Below are positions 12,516-22,600 of a DNA stretch of 25,891 nucleotides, piece by piece. How positions within the stretch are numbered: the stretch's first letter is position 1; every line of letters begins with the position of its first letter. A program made the position numbers and the translations under genes. The DNA comes from Pelargonium nanum (taxonomy: Eukaryota > Streptophyta > Magnoliopsida > Geraniales > Geraniaceae), in contig JAYMTF010001149.1 in assembly GCA_036897485.1 (NCBI GenBank), positions 1-25,891 on the forward strand, given 5' to 3'. Under the pieces are notes generated by a model. That model made no database searches. It was not told the DNA's origin and was given only the letters and a program-made list of their open reading frames with translations.

Positions 12516-13465
12516 GTTCACCTTCTAGATTTGGGAAGGGAAGCTGTGGAAATTTGAATATCTTTAGCACCTGGAGAGATATTTCAATGAGTATTACCAT
12601 ATATCAAATAAAAGCATGGCACATAAAAAGCCATCAGAATGCGTAACTTTTCATTGCAGTGGTAACTATAATATCTATTGATCTTAGGAAAGTGAAATCA
12701 TAAAAAGACGGTGCAATTCATTGAATTCCATCAAATGGAAATGGCAAATGGTAAAATGACTAATAGCTGTACTGTACTAGTAAGAGTATCAGAACAGCGA
12801 GCAAATTAACACTTGTTAATCCGTAAACACACTCCCAAGAAGCTACCCAATATCCCAAATTGCACATAATTAAGTCTATAAAGCTCATATAAAAGTGCAC
12901 AAGACCAAACCATACGCTGAATATATATTTTTGGTGTCCAGCACTCAAAACAAAGGAACAGTATCCAATATTGCACCACTGAAATCAATTGAAGGCACAG
13001 AACAAGACAAATCAGAATCCATATGAACCACAAATAAGGGTTTTGAAATAATAATAAAAATTCTTATGATCAATACAAAAGCACCAACAGAGAAAATACC
13101 CGATACCCAATTGCTCTCAAGATGATACAAGCAACAAAAAATGAAAAATACGCAATTTTATTCGAACCCAATTAACAAAAAAACAGTTTTTGTTCTCGAA
13201 CAATAAAAGGGCATGAGTAATTAATTAAATTGAAACGCAAAACACGACGCTGGGCGTGACGGATCTACAATCCGGCGACGGCGAGAACCGGAGTCATCGG
13301 AGAAGCTGGGGCTTACCTTTTTCCGGCGGCGGTTACGGTGGCCGGCGATGATGGGTAGAAGAGAAGAGAAGAGAAGAGAAGAGAAGATTTAGATTTGGAA
13401 TGAATCCAGTTTATGGGGCTGAAGTTGAATAATCGCAGACTTGCATCTCCAGTTACGTTTTCTGT
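12516..13465 (-). other. ERDJ2 5' leader with a 5'UTR intron
   Basis: Upstream of the ERDJ2 ATG a strong donor on the minus strand, AAAAG followed by GTAAGC, places a non-coding first exon at 13317 and above. The acceptor is less certain: CTCCAG ending at 12571 or TTTCCACAG closer to the ATG. The intron is about 0.75 kb of AT-rich DNA with several chance minus-strand ORFs that match nothing I know. The 5' end at about 13465 is a guess from a TATTTAT box at 13491-13497. Confidence 0.55.
13357..13387 (-). repeat. (AGAAG)n pentanucleotide repeat in the ERDJ2 leader
   Basis: About six uninterrupted copies of AGAAG on the plus strand read as a pure CTTCT pyrimidine tract in the sense strand of ERDJ2. 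It lies in the first non-coding exon, about 40 bp upstream of the 5'UTR donor. CT-rich leader tracts are common in plant housekeeping promoters and often sit near the transcription start. Confidence 0.85.
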
Positions 13466-13490
13466 AAAGCCTCTCTCTTTTATTTTACTA

Positions 13491-13573
13491 ATAAATAAAA
13501 ATGGAGATGCCACGTCAGTAATTCCAGTGGGACCTGCCTCATGCTCCGTGGGTCCCTCTTGGTGATGTCATCA
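13491..13573 (-). promoter_or_regulatory. Putative ERDJ2 core promoter with bZIP/UPR-type site
   Basis: On the minus strand, TATTTAT (13497-13491) is a TATA-like box. TGACGTGG (13517-13510) matches the TGACGTG core bound by ER-stress bZIP factors (UPRE type). Further up, TGATGTCATCA (plus-strand reading, 13563-13573) is a near-palindromic second bZIP-like site. ER chaperone genes are commonly induced by the unfolded protein response, so the placement is sensible. That the sites work is inference. Confidence 0.4.
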
Positions 13574-13644
13574 ATGTCGGGCTGATTGCAGATAATTTTT
13601 TTGGATGAAATACTTGTATTATATAATATAATAATATTGAACTG

Positions 13645-13694
13645 AAATTAATGTGTATAATATTTTTTTGAAATAAATTAATGTGTATAATATT
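13645..13694. repeat. 20-bp direct repeat in AT-rich intergenic DNA
   Basis: Two identical 20-bp copies beginning AAATTAATGTG lie at 13645-13664 and 13675-13694, separated by 10 bp. The 12-bp palindrome GTTTCATGAAAC follows at 13698-13709. This is most simply a local slippage duplication. Confidence 0.75.
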
Positions 13695-13917
13695 AAAGTT
13701 TCATGAAACTGAATTATAATTAATTTTATAAACTCATTCCGCATTAATTAAATTTATTTTTATGAATGTTTTCAAAGAAAAAAACTTTATATTTATGAAC
13801 TTGTTTAAAATTTAGTAACAGAGTTCATTATTGAAACTACAATATAAAAGTTGTTTACTGTCTTATTTTTTTATAGCAAAATTATCATAGTATTATTAAT
13901 CATAAATTATTCCATTA

Positions 13918-14041
13918 ATAGCAAGGTAGGTTGGATCAAGCGCTTAAACCGCTTCGAATTTTTTTAAAAGTTTCGAGTTCGAGTCTCGGGTTTAAAGATG
14001 AGAGTTACCCCTGTTATGTACCTTAATTGATAATAAAAAAA
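13918..14041 (+). mobile_element. SINE-like remnant with tRNA-type A and B boxes
   Basis: A segment of about 120 bp contains TGGATCAAGCG, which fits the RNA polymerase III A-box, and 50 bp later GTTCGAGTCTC, which fits the B-box (GTTCGANTC). It ends in an A-rich tail, TAATAAAAAAA, near 14030-14041. A non-tRNA stretch lies between the B-box and the tail. This is the layout of a plant tRNA-derived SINE. The tRNA-like part does not fold as an intact tRNA, and I see no clear target duplication, so it is old or partial. Confidence 0.5.
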
Positions 14042-14949
14042 CAATCCACTATATCATATACCAGGTAAAACCAGATACTTTCTGTGACAATTACTAAAAA
14101 TTTAAACACCCAATATCATTAATTCTTAACCCTTGATTTTGTTTTCCAAAATGATAATTTGATTTGAAACCAAAAAATATCCATTGAGTTGGACTTTGAA
14201 GAAGCAGAAATCAAACCCAAAAACCAAAACTCATTAATAGGAGAACAAACCCAATCAAAGGTTGGGCTGGTCCATTAAATGATCCCACAAGACAATTGCT
14301 ATTGGTTTTGGGCACTATGAGAACAAGCCCATAATGTAGCAATAAGTGGTGGCCTGGGATACATTATTACAAAGATCCTTGTACTTATGTCAGCTGTCAC
14401 ATCACATCACATCACTTCATGTTTGTTCTAAGCTTTATTTATGAATCACTATTTTTAGTACCCCAAAATGGTAAAAGTATATTCTGCTAGGATGCTATGT
14501 GTTCTGGTAAGCGATGGGTTCACAAATCATATGTGCATGTCGTGTTGAAATTTGTGTGTTGCATGATGTACGAATACATGTTTAGTAATCGTATTATATG
14601 GACTAACACAAACGCAACATAATTATAATCATAAAATATGAACATGATGCGTTTATCGTGATACGAAAAATGTGTCGTGCTCATAAAATATGATCTAGCA
14701 CGACATGATTACTCTACATCTGTTCAACAACAAAAAAATGAAAAAGTATATAAAGAGACAAATGGTACTTTGTGCATTTGGTAGTATTTTTATGCATCAC
14801 ATGCAGTAAAGAGAAGAAAGTTTATCTTTTATACAAAGATACTTTATTTGATCCCAAATGTATTCTCCATCAATTTTAATCCTTTTCCTCTAAAAGAACA
14901 TGTTGGTATTGTTCCCCAAAGTTAACATATTCTTAACCTCTAAAAAGTT
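14042..14949. other. Intergenic AT-rich spacer
   Basis: No gene is visible. A short TCACA-type repeat lies at about 14395-14416. At about 14530-14715 there are several CGTGTTG, CACGACATG and GTCGTGC words that echo the vocabulary of the CGGGTC/CGTGT element at 9036-9214, so a badly decayed relative is possible. Nothing else could be assigned. Confidence 0.5.
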
Positions 14950-15990
14950 GCAATGATAGATGACTAATTGAGTGATGGAGCTATTGTTCATAGTTACGGT
15001 ACTTACGCAATGACAAAAATAATGCAAAGTTCGAATAGAGAAAGTGTGTCCCTATAATGACTTTGCAACCATATCGTTCCATGCGTAGCAACAAGGAATA
15101 TTGGTGTCGTAACTATGTCTCGATTTTGGCGGAGTGTAGTCTTGTTGTGTCTTTCCCGCATGAAGTGTTGGGATTGGAGTGCAAAATAGGCTTGACAAGT
15201 AAAGTCGTGTGACATGACCAGTATGCGTTTGCTTGGGGTATTCTTTGTATAATGACATTTTTGTTCTCCACACTGCAACAGAGAATCTCGTTGCGACAAG
15301 GCACATGAACGTGAGAGGTGTCTAGATAGTAGACAAAGCGAAAGTTGAGTCTTATGGTATGCGCAATGCGTTAAAAATCCCGTGACGGCAAGATGTGCAA
15401 CAAGACGTACGAACTTGAAAAAACATGCAAGATTTTTGTGTGATGTTTATGGTATTTGCATCGTGTCCACAAACGACGCCACATCAAGGAGGTTGGGCGA
15501 GCAAGAACGCGAGTGCACAAGGAAAAACAATCACAATAGAGGTGTGTCGTCTCTGCACCATAAATGGCTTTTACACCGCGGTTGTAAAACACGAGGTTTC
15601 CTTATCGTAGTGTGTTTTTGTGCTACACTCAGGCGATCACACATCAAATTTTCAATTAAAGATAAAAACATGGTTCTATGCTACAACCACACTTGTTGTA
15701 GCTAAGTGCGTTTTGGTGTACGTAGTCTCTTATTATGCGCCATTTTCAAGTCACTAGGACCATCTAATATGATTTTGATGGCTAATTTTGTGGGTCATCT
15801 CCTTGAAACATTTTTGGGAATGTTGAGATTGCATCATTTATTCAAATTTTTCACTAGCGAACCATATTCGTGTGATATCATAGCGCTTGATCACCATTCA
15901 TCTACAATGTATCATCATATGTCCCTTACTTTAAACAATAATAATTTATCATTGTCACGATGGAGCACAGTTGTTTTCTTATCTTAACTA
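14950..15990. other. Unrecognised, CpG-richer intergenic block
   Basis: From about 14950 to 15720 the composition shifts. CG dinucleotides such as GCGTAGC, TCGATT, ACGTACG and GCGATCA become frequent compared with the AT-rich DNA on both sides. Reading frames up to 107 codons occur on both strands, but none shows a motif or family I recognise, and they overlap each other as chance frames do. A perfect 8-bp inverted repeat, GCTACAAC (15680-15687) and GTTGTAGC (15695-15702), lies at its right side. It may be an inserted or decayed element; no ends or target duplication were found. Confidence 0.4.
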
Positions 15991-16385
15991 ATCTTCAAAA
16001 TACCTTCTTTTTACTGTTACAGTCGTTATAGATGAGCCTCCCGATGGAAAAAAAACAGAAGACTAATTTGTGCAACAACTAAACGTTAATAACCTGAAAC
16101 GTAAATATACTTTAGAACTACAATCATATATGTAGACCTCCTAAAAATAATTAATAATTAAATTAATATGGACCGTTAATACCAAAAAAGAACTTAAAAG
16201 TTAAAATCCGAGCTGGCAATACACTGCTGTTTTGTTTGGAAGATGCGAGAGACATTACACTAAACTTGTGGCAACACAGCATCATCATCTCATAAAGTTC
16301 CCTTTCTTTTCTCGTAAATAATGAATATGATACAGAAAATAAACAACCCATAGCCTCTCGTTCCTGATCTTTTACAATACAGAAT
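15991..16385. other. Intergenic DNA upstream of the SBE promoter
   Basis: AT-rich sequence with no gene I can support. The frames crossing 16163-16875 on both strands span the SBE promoter, leader and first exon and are chance readings of that DNA. Confidence 0.5.
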
Positions 16386-16676
16386 CCACGTGGCGGGCCC
16401 ACGACGAACATCAAAACAAGATGGACGATCCAGAAGAAACCAAGTAGGCCCCACCCACCCCATCCCCATGCAACGCTCCACTTCACACGTAGCACCCACC
16501 CTCTGTGAAGTGCCACGAACGGTACAAAATCGCGTCTCTGATATTTTCTCTATCGCCTCTCTCGGCGCATTGGACTCAACACTCTCTCCAGATCTGTTTG
16601 TTTCTCTCTCTTTCTCGTCAATCAAACACTACTTTTTTTCCTCTCATTTTCCACCAAACCCTAGCGAGCGACAGCG
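16386..16676 (+). promoter_or_regulatory. Putative SBE promoter and 5' leader with G-box
   Basis: A perfect G-box CCACGTGG lies at 16386-16393, followed at once by GGGCCCAC, which contains the GGCCCA (site II/TCP-type) core. A CCACCC-rich stretch and TTCACACG follow. No TATA box is obvious. The 16540-16650 region is rich in CTCTCT and TTTCTC runs, typical of plant Y-patch core promoters and leaders. The start ATG at 16677 follows GACAGCG. G-boxes bind bZIP and bHLH factors linked to light, sugar and ABA signals; activity here is inferred. Confidence 0.5.
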
Positions 16677-19600
16677 ATGGTGTACACATTACCAGGGATT
16701 CGATTCCCTCCAGTCGCCTCTGCTTACAAGTCGAGCTCCCAGGGTGATCGGAGGACCACTTCGCTGTCTCTCTTCTCGACGAAGAAAAACTCATTTTCTC
16801 GTACTTTCTCCTTCTCCATCTCTTTGCATTTCGTTGATTGATTTCGTTTTACATTGCTCTGTCATTCGTTACTGAAGTTTTATGTCATGATTTTGAGGTG
16901 ATTGTGAATGAAACAGTAGATTTTTTATGATTGGATGTGTGTTTGGCTAATTGCACTTGTTAGACTTCAATGGAGTCTGCGTAACTGAGCAATCAGTGGT
17001 TTGATTGCTAGTCCACAACAAAAGACTAGGTGTAGTTGGAGCTACAGTGTTGGTTCTTAACTTCCTGGGTGGGGGATCACAGGAACTAATTCATTTTTGT
17101 TGTCTATTTTGGAATTTCACTCTTATTTTGGAATTGCTAGTCCACAGCAGAAGACTAGGTGTAGTTAGTTGATGGAACTGACTTTTGGAGCTATAGTGTT
17201 GGTTATTGACTTCCTGAGTGGAGGATCACTGGAACTGATTCATTTTTTGCCTTTTCTTTTTGGAATTTCACTGTTGTTGTGAGAAATCAATTATAGGCCT
17301 GGGATGTGGAGTGGAAGACTATCCGAATAGAAGTTAACTTGCCATTGCTGTGTTGTTTGTTATTGAGAGGAGAAAAAAAATCAGTAACATAGAAATATTT
17401 CCCATTATATTTTTGAATTCTTGGAGGCGAGGAAACTGTTAAGAAATTTGGAGGATGAATTTCTCTTTTTTCTTTTATGAAGATTCTCAATCATTATAGA
17501 AAACTTTTGAGTGGGTTTATGATAGAATTTGGCACACGGGGGAATCAACAGTTGCATACTTGAACGGTTGAACCTTGAAATGAGTTTGTGCATGATCCTA
17601 GGGTGATGACATGGTTTATTCGAGAGCGATAAAGAAACATTACTGTTCATGAGATATATGGATCTCAATGTCAGCTATAAATAAGTGAACACCCCTATAC
17701 TCTGATAGTCTGATGCACTTCACCTTTACACGTGTTCGTTAAGAATTATTGAACTTAAGTTCAATTGATAATTTTTTTTATTCCTCTTCTAACTGCACAG
17801 TTAAAATCAATTTGATGTCTGTTTGTAGGAAAGATCTGTGCTGTAAAATCATCGAAGGACTCAGACTCCCCATCTTTAGCAGTTGCTGCATCTGAGAAAG
17901 TCCTGGTTCCCGGTGTCGAGAGTGAGGCTTCTTTATCCTCAACGAATCAGTCTGAAACTCCTAACACAGCTTTAGAAGATCCCCAGGTTTGTGACTGCTT
18001 CTTAATGCGTGCACCCAAACACTCTTATGAAACATGTATGATTTTTGTACGGGCATATTTTATGTTAATCAGCTGAGGTCCATTAGGTGGTGCTGTAACA
18101 AAGAAAAAAACCATAGCTATGGTACGTAGTCTAGAATAAAGGAACAATTCTACCGGAAGGATCTAGGAGTTGAAAGTATTATGAAGCAGCAGGAATTTCG
18201 ACAACGGTTTGAGAAAAAAGTTGTAAAATAGCAGGGTGTCCTATAATAATTATTGGATATTAGAAGAGATTCCCCTAAATTTTTTGTTGCAGTTGTTTAA
18301 ACTATGTATTAATCAGAACCTCATTTCCTAGAACATTCGGCAGATGCTTCCTCCAATAAACTAAAACATAGCACTTCATTCTTAGTGGTGGAGCAGAAGA
18401 TATTAACAAGCTTAACTTGGTCAGTTTTAGAGCACATTTATGCATCCATATTAAAATTAAGCTCATATCTGCCAGTTGTCTATTTCTCATACAGGTCTAT
18501 ATCTTTCACCAGCATTTTTTTTCTCCGTTACAATGGTCAACAGAGTCACTTCCGTTTACTTCTTAGTTCCTTCTTGATTTGGGTCTTCTTTTGCCTTTAT
18601 GATTTTTCTTTTAGGTACTTGATGATGTAGAAGGTCAAACATTACAACACGACGAGGATACAATTGCTTCTGTGTCTTCATCAGATGTAGATGTTGATAC
18701 AGTTCCGACCGAGGAGACATCTATTCCTATGGAGGCGAAGGTAAACGTTGACATCAGTGAAGCCAGACCTAAGTCTGTTCCCCCTCCCGGAACAGGACAG
18801 AAAATATATGAAATAGATCCTCTTCTGAAAAGTTACCGTGCTCATCTAGATTACCGGTAAGATATTGCTCTATTGCTCCATCATTCTTTGTAGACGTAAT
18901 GCACTGAGCAGATTTAACAGCAGATGTACAATTGTTGCTTCATAAGGTGTTTGGAGATTAACCTTTCTGTTCTATGATGCATTTACACATCTCCAATTAC
19001 AGTTATGGACACTACAAAAAAATGCGTGGTGAGATTGACAAGTATGAAGGTGGTTTGGAGGCATTTTCCCGTGGTTATGAAAAGTTTGGTTTCACCCGGA
19101 GGTATTTTTTCCCATTATCTTCAGGTTCATATGCATTTCTCATCGCACAAGAATGATAACTTTAATATCGACATACATAACTTTGTACTGCGTGTATGCA
19201 ATATTTTAGGACTTATATTATTCTTTTTTAATCGAAAAACTACAATTAGTTGAATGATCAAGTGGACATAGACAAGTGAAGAGGTGATAACTGAAGCTTG
19301 TAGAGAACAGCAAGGAAGCCTTGTAATGTCACATTCTATTTGCATTACATTCATATTGTCCTTCTTCTAGAAACATCTTTTAATTGAAGCTTGTCATGGA
19401 CTTATAGTTTCAATAGACGACCTATGAACTGATATCTAGACATGCAATCAAGCTTATCAAGCCCTTGAAAGAAGTTCTGATTGATATGACAATGATCTCC
19501 TCTGTTCTGCATTTATTGAGGTTTTATATTTATTTTTTTACTATTTTATGATCATGGTGCCCCTTTCCAACATCACAATGGTGATTTTATATAGTTTACT

Positions 19601-22600
19601 AGGTAGGTCATCACTAAATTTCATTTTGATTCCAAACACTCTGTTTGCCAGGATTATTTTTCTTTTCTAAGCCCATTATCGTACCAAATTTCTAGTTTTT
19701 TGTCAGGAGCCTTTACGGTTTCTTTCTTTGAAAGTAAATCTTTATCTTAAAATCTTTATTGCTCATTAAAATATTAATTGGTTTTCCAGTGAAACAGGTA
19801 TTACTTACAGAGAGTGGGCACCTGGAGCTAAGGTACGTTTGCCTCAGTTCTTCAGTATAGTTATTATTATTTACTCACAAAACCCTACTTTTTTTAAACT
19901 AAGATTATGGCCAATAGTTCAGGTTTAGGCTAGAATCCTCACACTTACGGAAGATGTGCATGCACTCTTGCAAATAATTGAAAAATAGTTAGTTATTGTT
20001 TGTCTTATCAAAAGTCTAATGCTTTCTAAAAATTTATACTATTGGCAGATCAATAAAAAAAATTAAAATAAAAGAAGGTGCAACTGCATGATACATCAAA
20101 AATGGGTTTCCAGTTATATGACAGACAATGACATAGCTTGGTTAGGTTTTGGAGGTCTAATGGAGAATCTAGATAGTTCGTTAGAAGCACCCCTTTTCTA
20201 TTGTCATTTTTTCGTAGTTATGCTGATGTATAATCATTGTAATTTATATTTTCCATCATGTTGATCGTTCCAACATATTCAGACAGCAGCTTTGATTGGA
20301 GATTTCAACAACTGGAACCCTAATGCAGATATTATGACTCGGGTACGTTTTGTTTTCATTTTAAAAATACAAATTCAATTGATTATTATTCTACTTATTC
20401 TGACACCACATGAAATCAGGGCACTTGTTCTAAGTCTTGCCTCATCATAATCATTATTATAGCAATCATCAATCATCATCATTGTATAACAAACTATGTC
20501 TTAACAGATTTGATTGGATTCATTTGTTGTTCCTCATGCAGACTCTAGGGTAAAGCAATGCCTGTGTAAATTCTCTATTTTATTTTGACAGGCAGTGTCT
20601 ACTAGCTGAAGTCTAGGATAGAAGAGACAACCAGTAACCCAGCATTAGTTTAAATTTGTTCAAGATATCTAGTTCTCTACTTAGCCTTAGTAGCTATTTC
20701 CAATTAGCATTCTGCAGTGCATTATATGGTTATTTTTGTTATATCTATAGTTCTTATAGAATTTTTTTTATGAAACTCATTTCCTTTATGTGACAGAATG
20801 AGTTTGGTGTTTGGGAGATCTTTTTGCCAAACAATGCTGATGGTTCACCATCCATTCCCCACGGTTCCCGAGTGAAGGTAATTTCTTTTTGATTAACTGT
20901 AACTCTGTAAGTTTGGCCATGCAGAATTTGAGCTACATCACCTTTCACTTTATTTCTTAGAAGTGTTTTTCCTCCCCTATGCGATAAAAGCAGAAAAATG
21001 TTAAGTTGGCATTAAAGCATCCAGTGGGTTTTGGTTGTTTCACTTGTGTTTGTAATGTAAAAGGGGTAGAAGATGAGGTACCCTTTCTTACAATAACAAC
21101 CTCGGTGTATAATCTGGCAAACAATCCAAAAAGACACAGGTTCTACCAATTTGTATTTTCTACCAAACATTAGAGTCAGGATATGTTTATTTTTAGTTTG
21201 GGGGATAGAAAAGGATCATTTAATTACTTTTTGGTGACAATTAGTGACATTGCCATAAACTTTGCATAGAATGGGAGAAGGAAACAAACTGTTTTTAACT
21301 GATCTCCTTTTATCTCAAAATAACTCTTTTATTATGTAATTGTAGATTCGCATGGATACCCCTTCTGGCATTAAAGACTCAATTCCCGCCTGGATTAAGT
21401 TTTCTGTTCAGGCTCCGGGCGAGATTCCATTCAATGGCATTTATTACGATCCACCAGAAGAGGTATGTTTCTGCAAACGTAGTGAAAATTATCGATTCAG
21501 CTTAGTGCATTGTTTGGATTTTTGTGAAATTCATGTAAACAAAGGCAGTTGGAACTGCAAAATTCATCGATTTTATGTTGGTAGTTTTGAGGATAGTTCC
21601 AACAGTATTGTGTTTTTGTTATAGTTAATTCTAATATTTGAGGTGTTGTCAGAATATTGTGAATATTCCAGTCATTGAAATAATTATTTCACATTCCTTG
21701 CTACGTGCATTTGGCATAGTATTAACCGTTAATGATGTTTTGATTTACTTCTTTGCAGGAAAAGTATGTGTTTAAACATCCTCAGCCAAAGAAGCCAAAA
21801 TCACTTCGAATTTATGAGGCACATGTTGGAATGAGTAGTACGGTGGGTATCTCCCTTCCTTTTCTTCTCAAGTAGCATAAAAATAATATTTCATTCTCCG
21901 TTTCATTCTGCAAGGCAACATCATCCAAACATTTTATTTATTTTTCTTTCACTTTGCTAAGCATCATTTGCGATTTGTTAAATGTAAAAAAATAATATAT
22001 ATCTCTGTTTCTAATTTGGTACTTAAATAATATTTGTCAAAACTTCCTTTTCTGGTGACAAAGCTACCAATAACCAAACTAATCAATCAACTGCAGAGAA
22101 ATTGTGCTATCGTACTCTGCTTTTCCCTTTTCTTCCATAGTCGCAACTTGGAGCTCATTGTTCTTTTCTATTCCATGTCTAGCTGTACTCGTAATATTTT
22201 CTTTTCTAGAGCCTCACACTATCATTGACTTTGAGATGCAGAAGCCATTAATCAATACATATGCGAATTTTAGAGATGAGGTTCTTCCTCGCATTAAAAA
22301 GCTTGGCTACAATGCTGTTCAGTTAATGGCTATTCAAGAACATTCTTATTATGCCAGTTTTGGGTAATTTCTTCTTCTACGCATAAGTGCTACATGCTCT
22401 TGGTTTTTCTGCTATCTGACTTCTGTCAGTGTAAATGACCGGGGCGTGCAATCTATGTCACAACTTGGTGTTGATTCCATTTTTTGGAAATTAAATTCCA
22501 TGTGGTGCAGGTACCACGTCACGAACTTCTTTGCACCTAGCAGCCGTTGTGGAACTCCTGATGATCTGAAGTCTTTGATTGATAAAGCTCATGAGCTAGG

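Noticed and set aside
12760-13130. Three minus-strand frames of 61-75 codons
   Set aside because: They fall in the inferred 5'UTR intron of ERDJ2 and look like AT-rich chance translations.
13918-13998. Functional tRNA gene
   Set aside because: A- and B-box words are present but paired acceptor and anticodon stems are not; a SINE-like remnant fits better.
15003-15705. Several 60-107 codon frames on both strands
   Set aside because: They overlap one another in different frames and none has a recognisable motif; chance frames in a less AT-rich block explain them.
16163-16875. Overlapping frames of 80-161 codons on both strands
   Set aside because: They cross the G-box promoter, leader and first exon of SBE2 and show low-complexity Ser/Leu-rich readings without any family motif.
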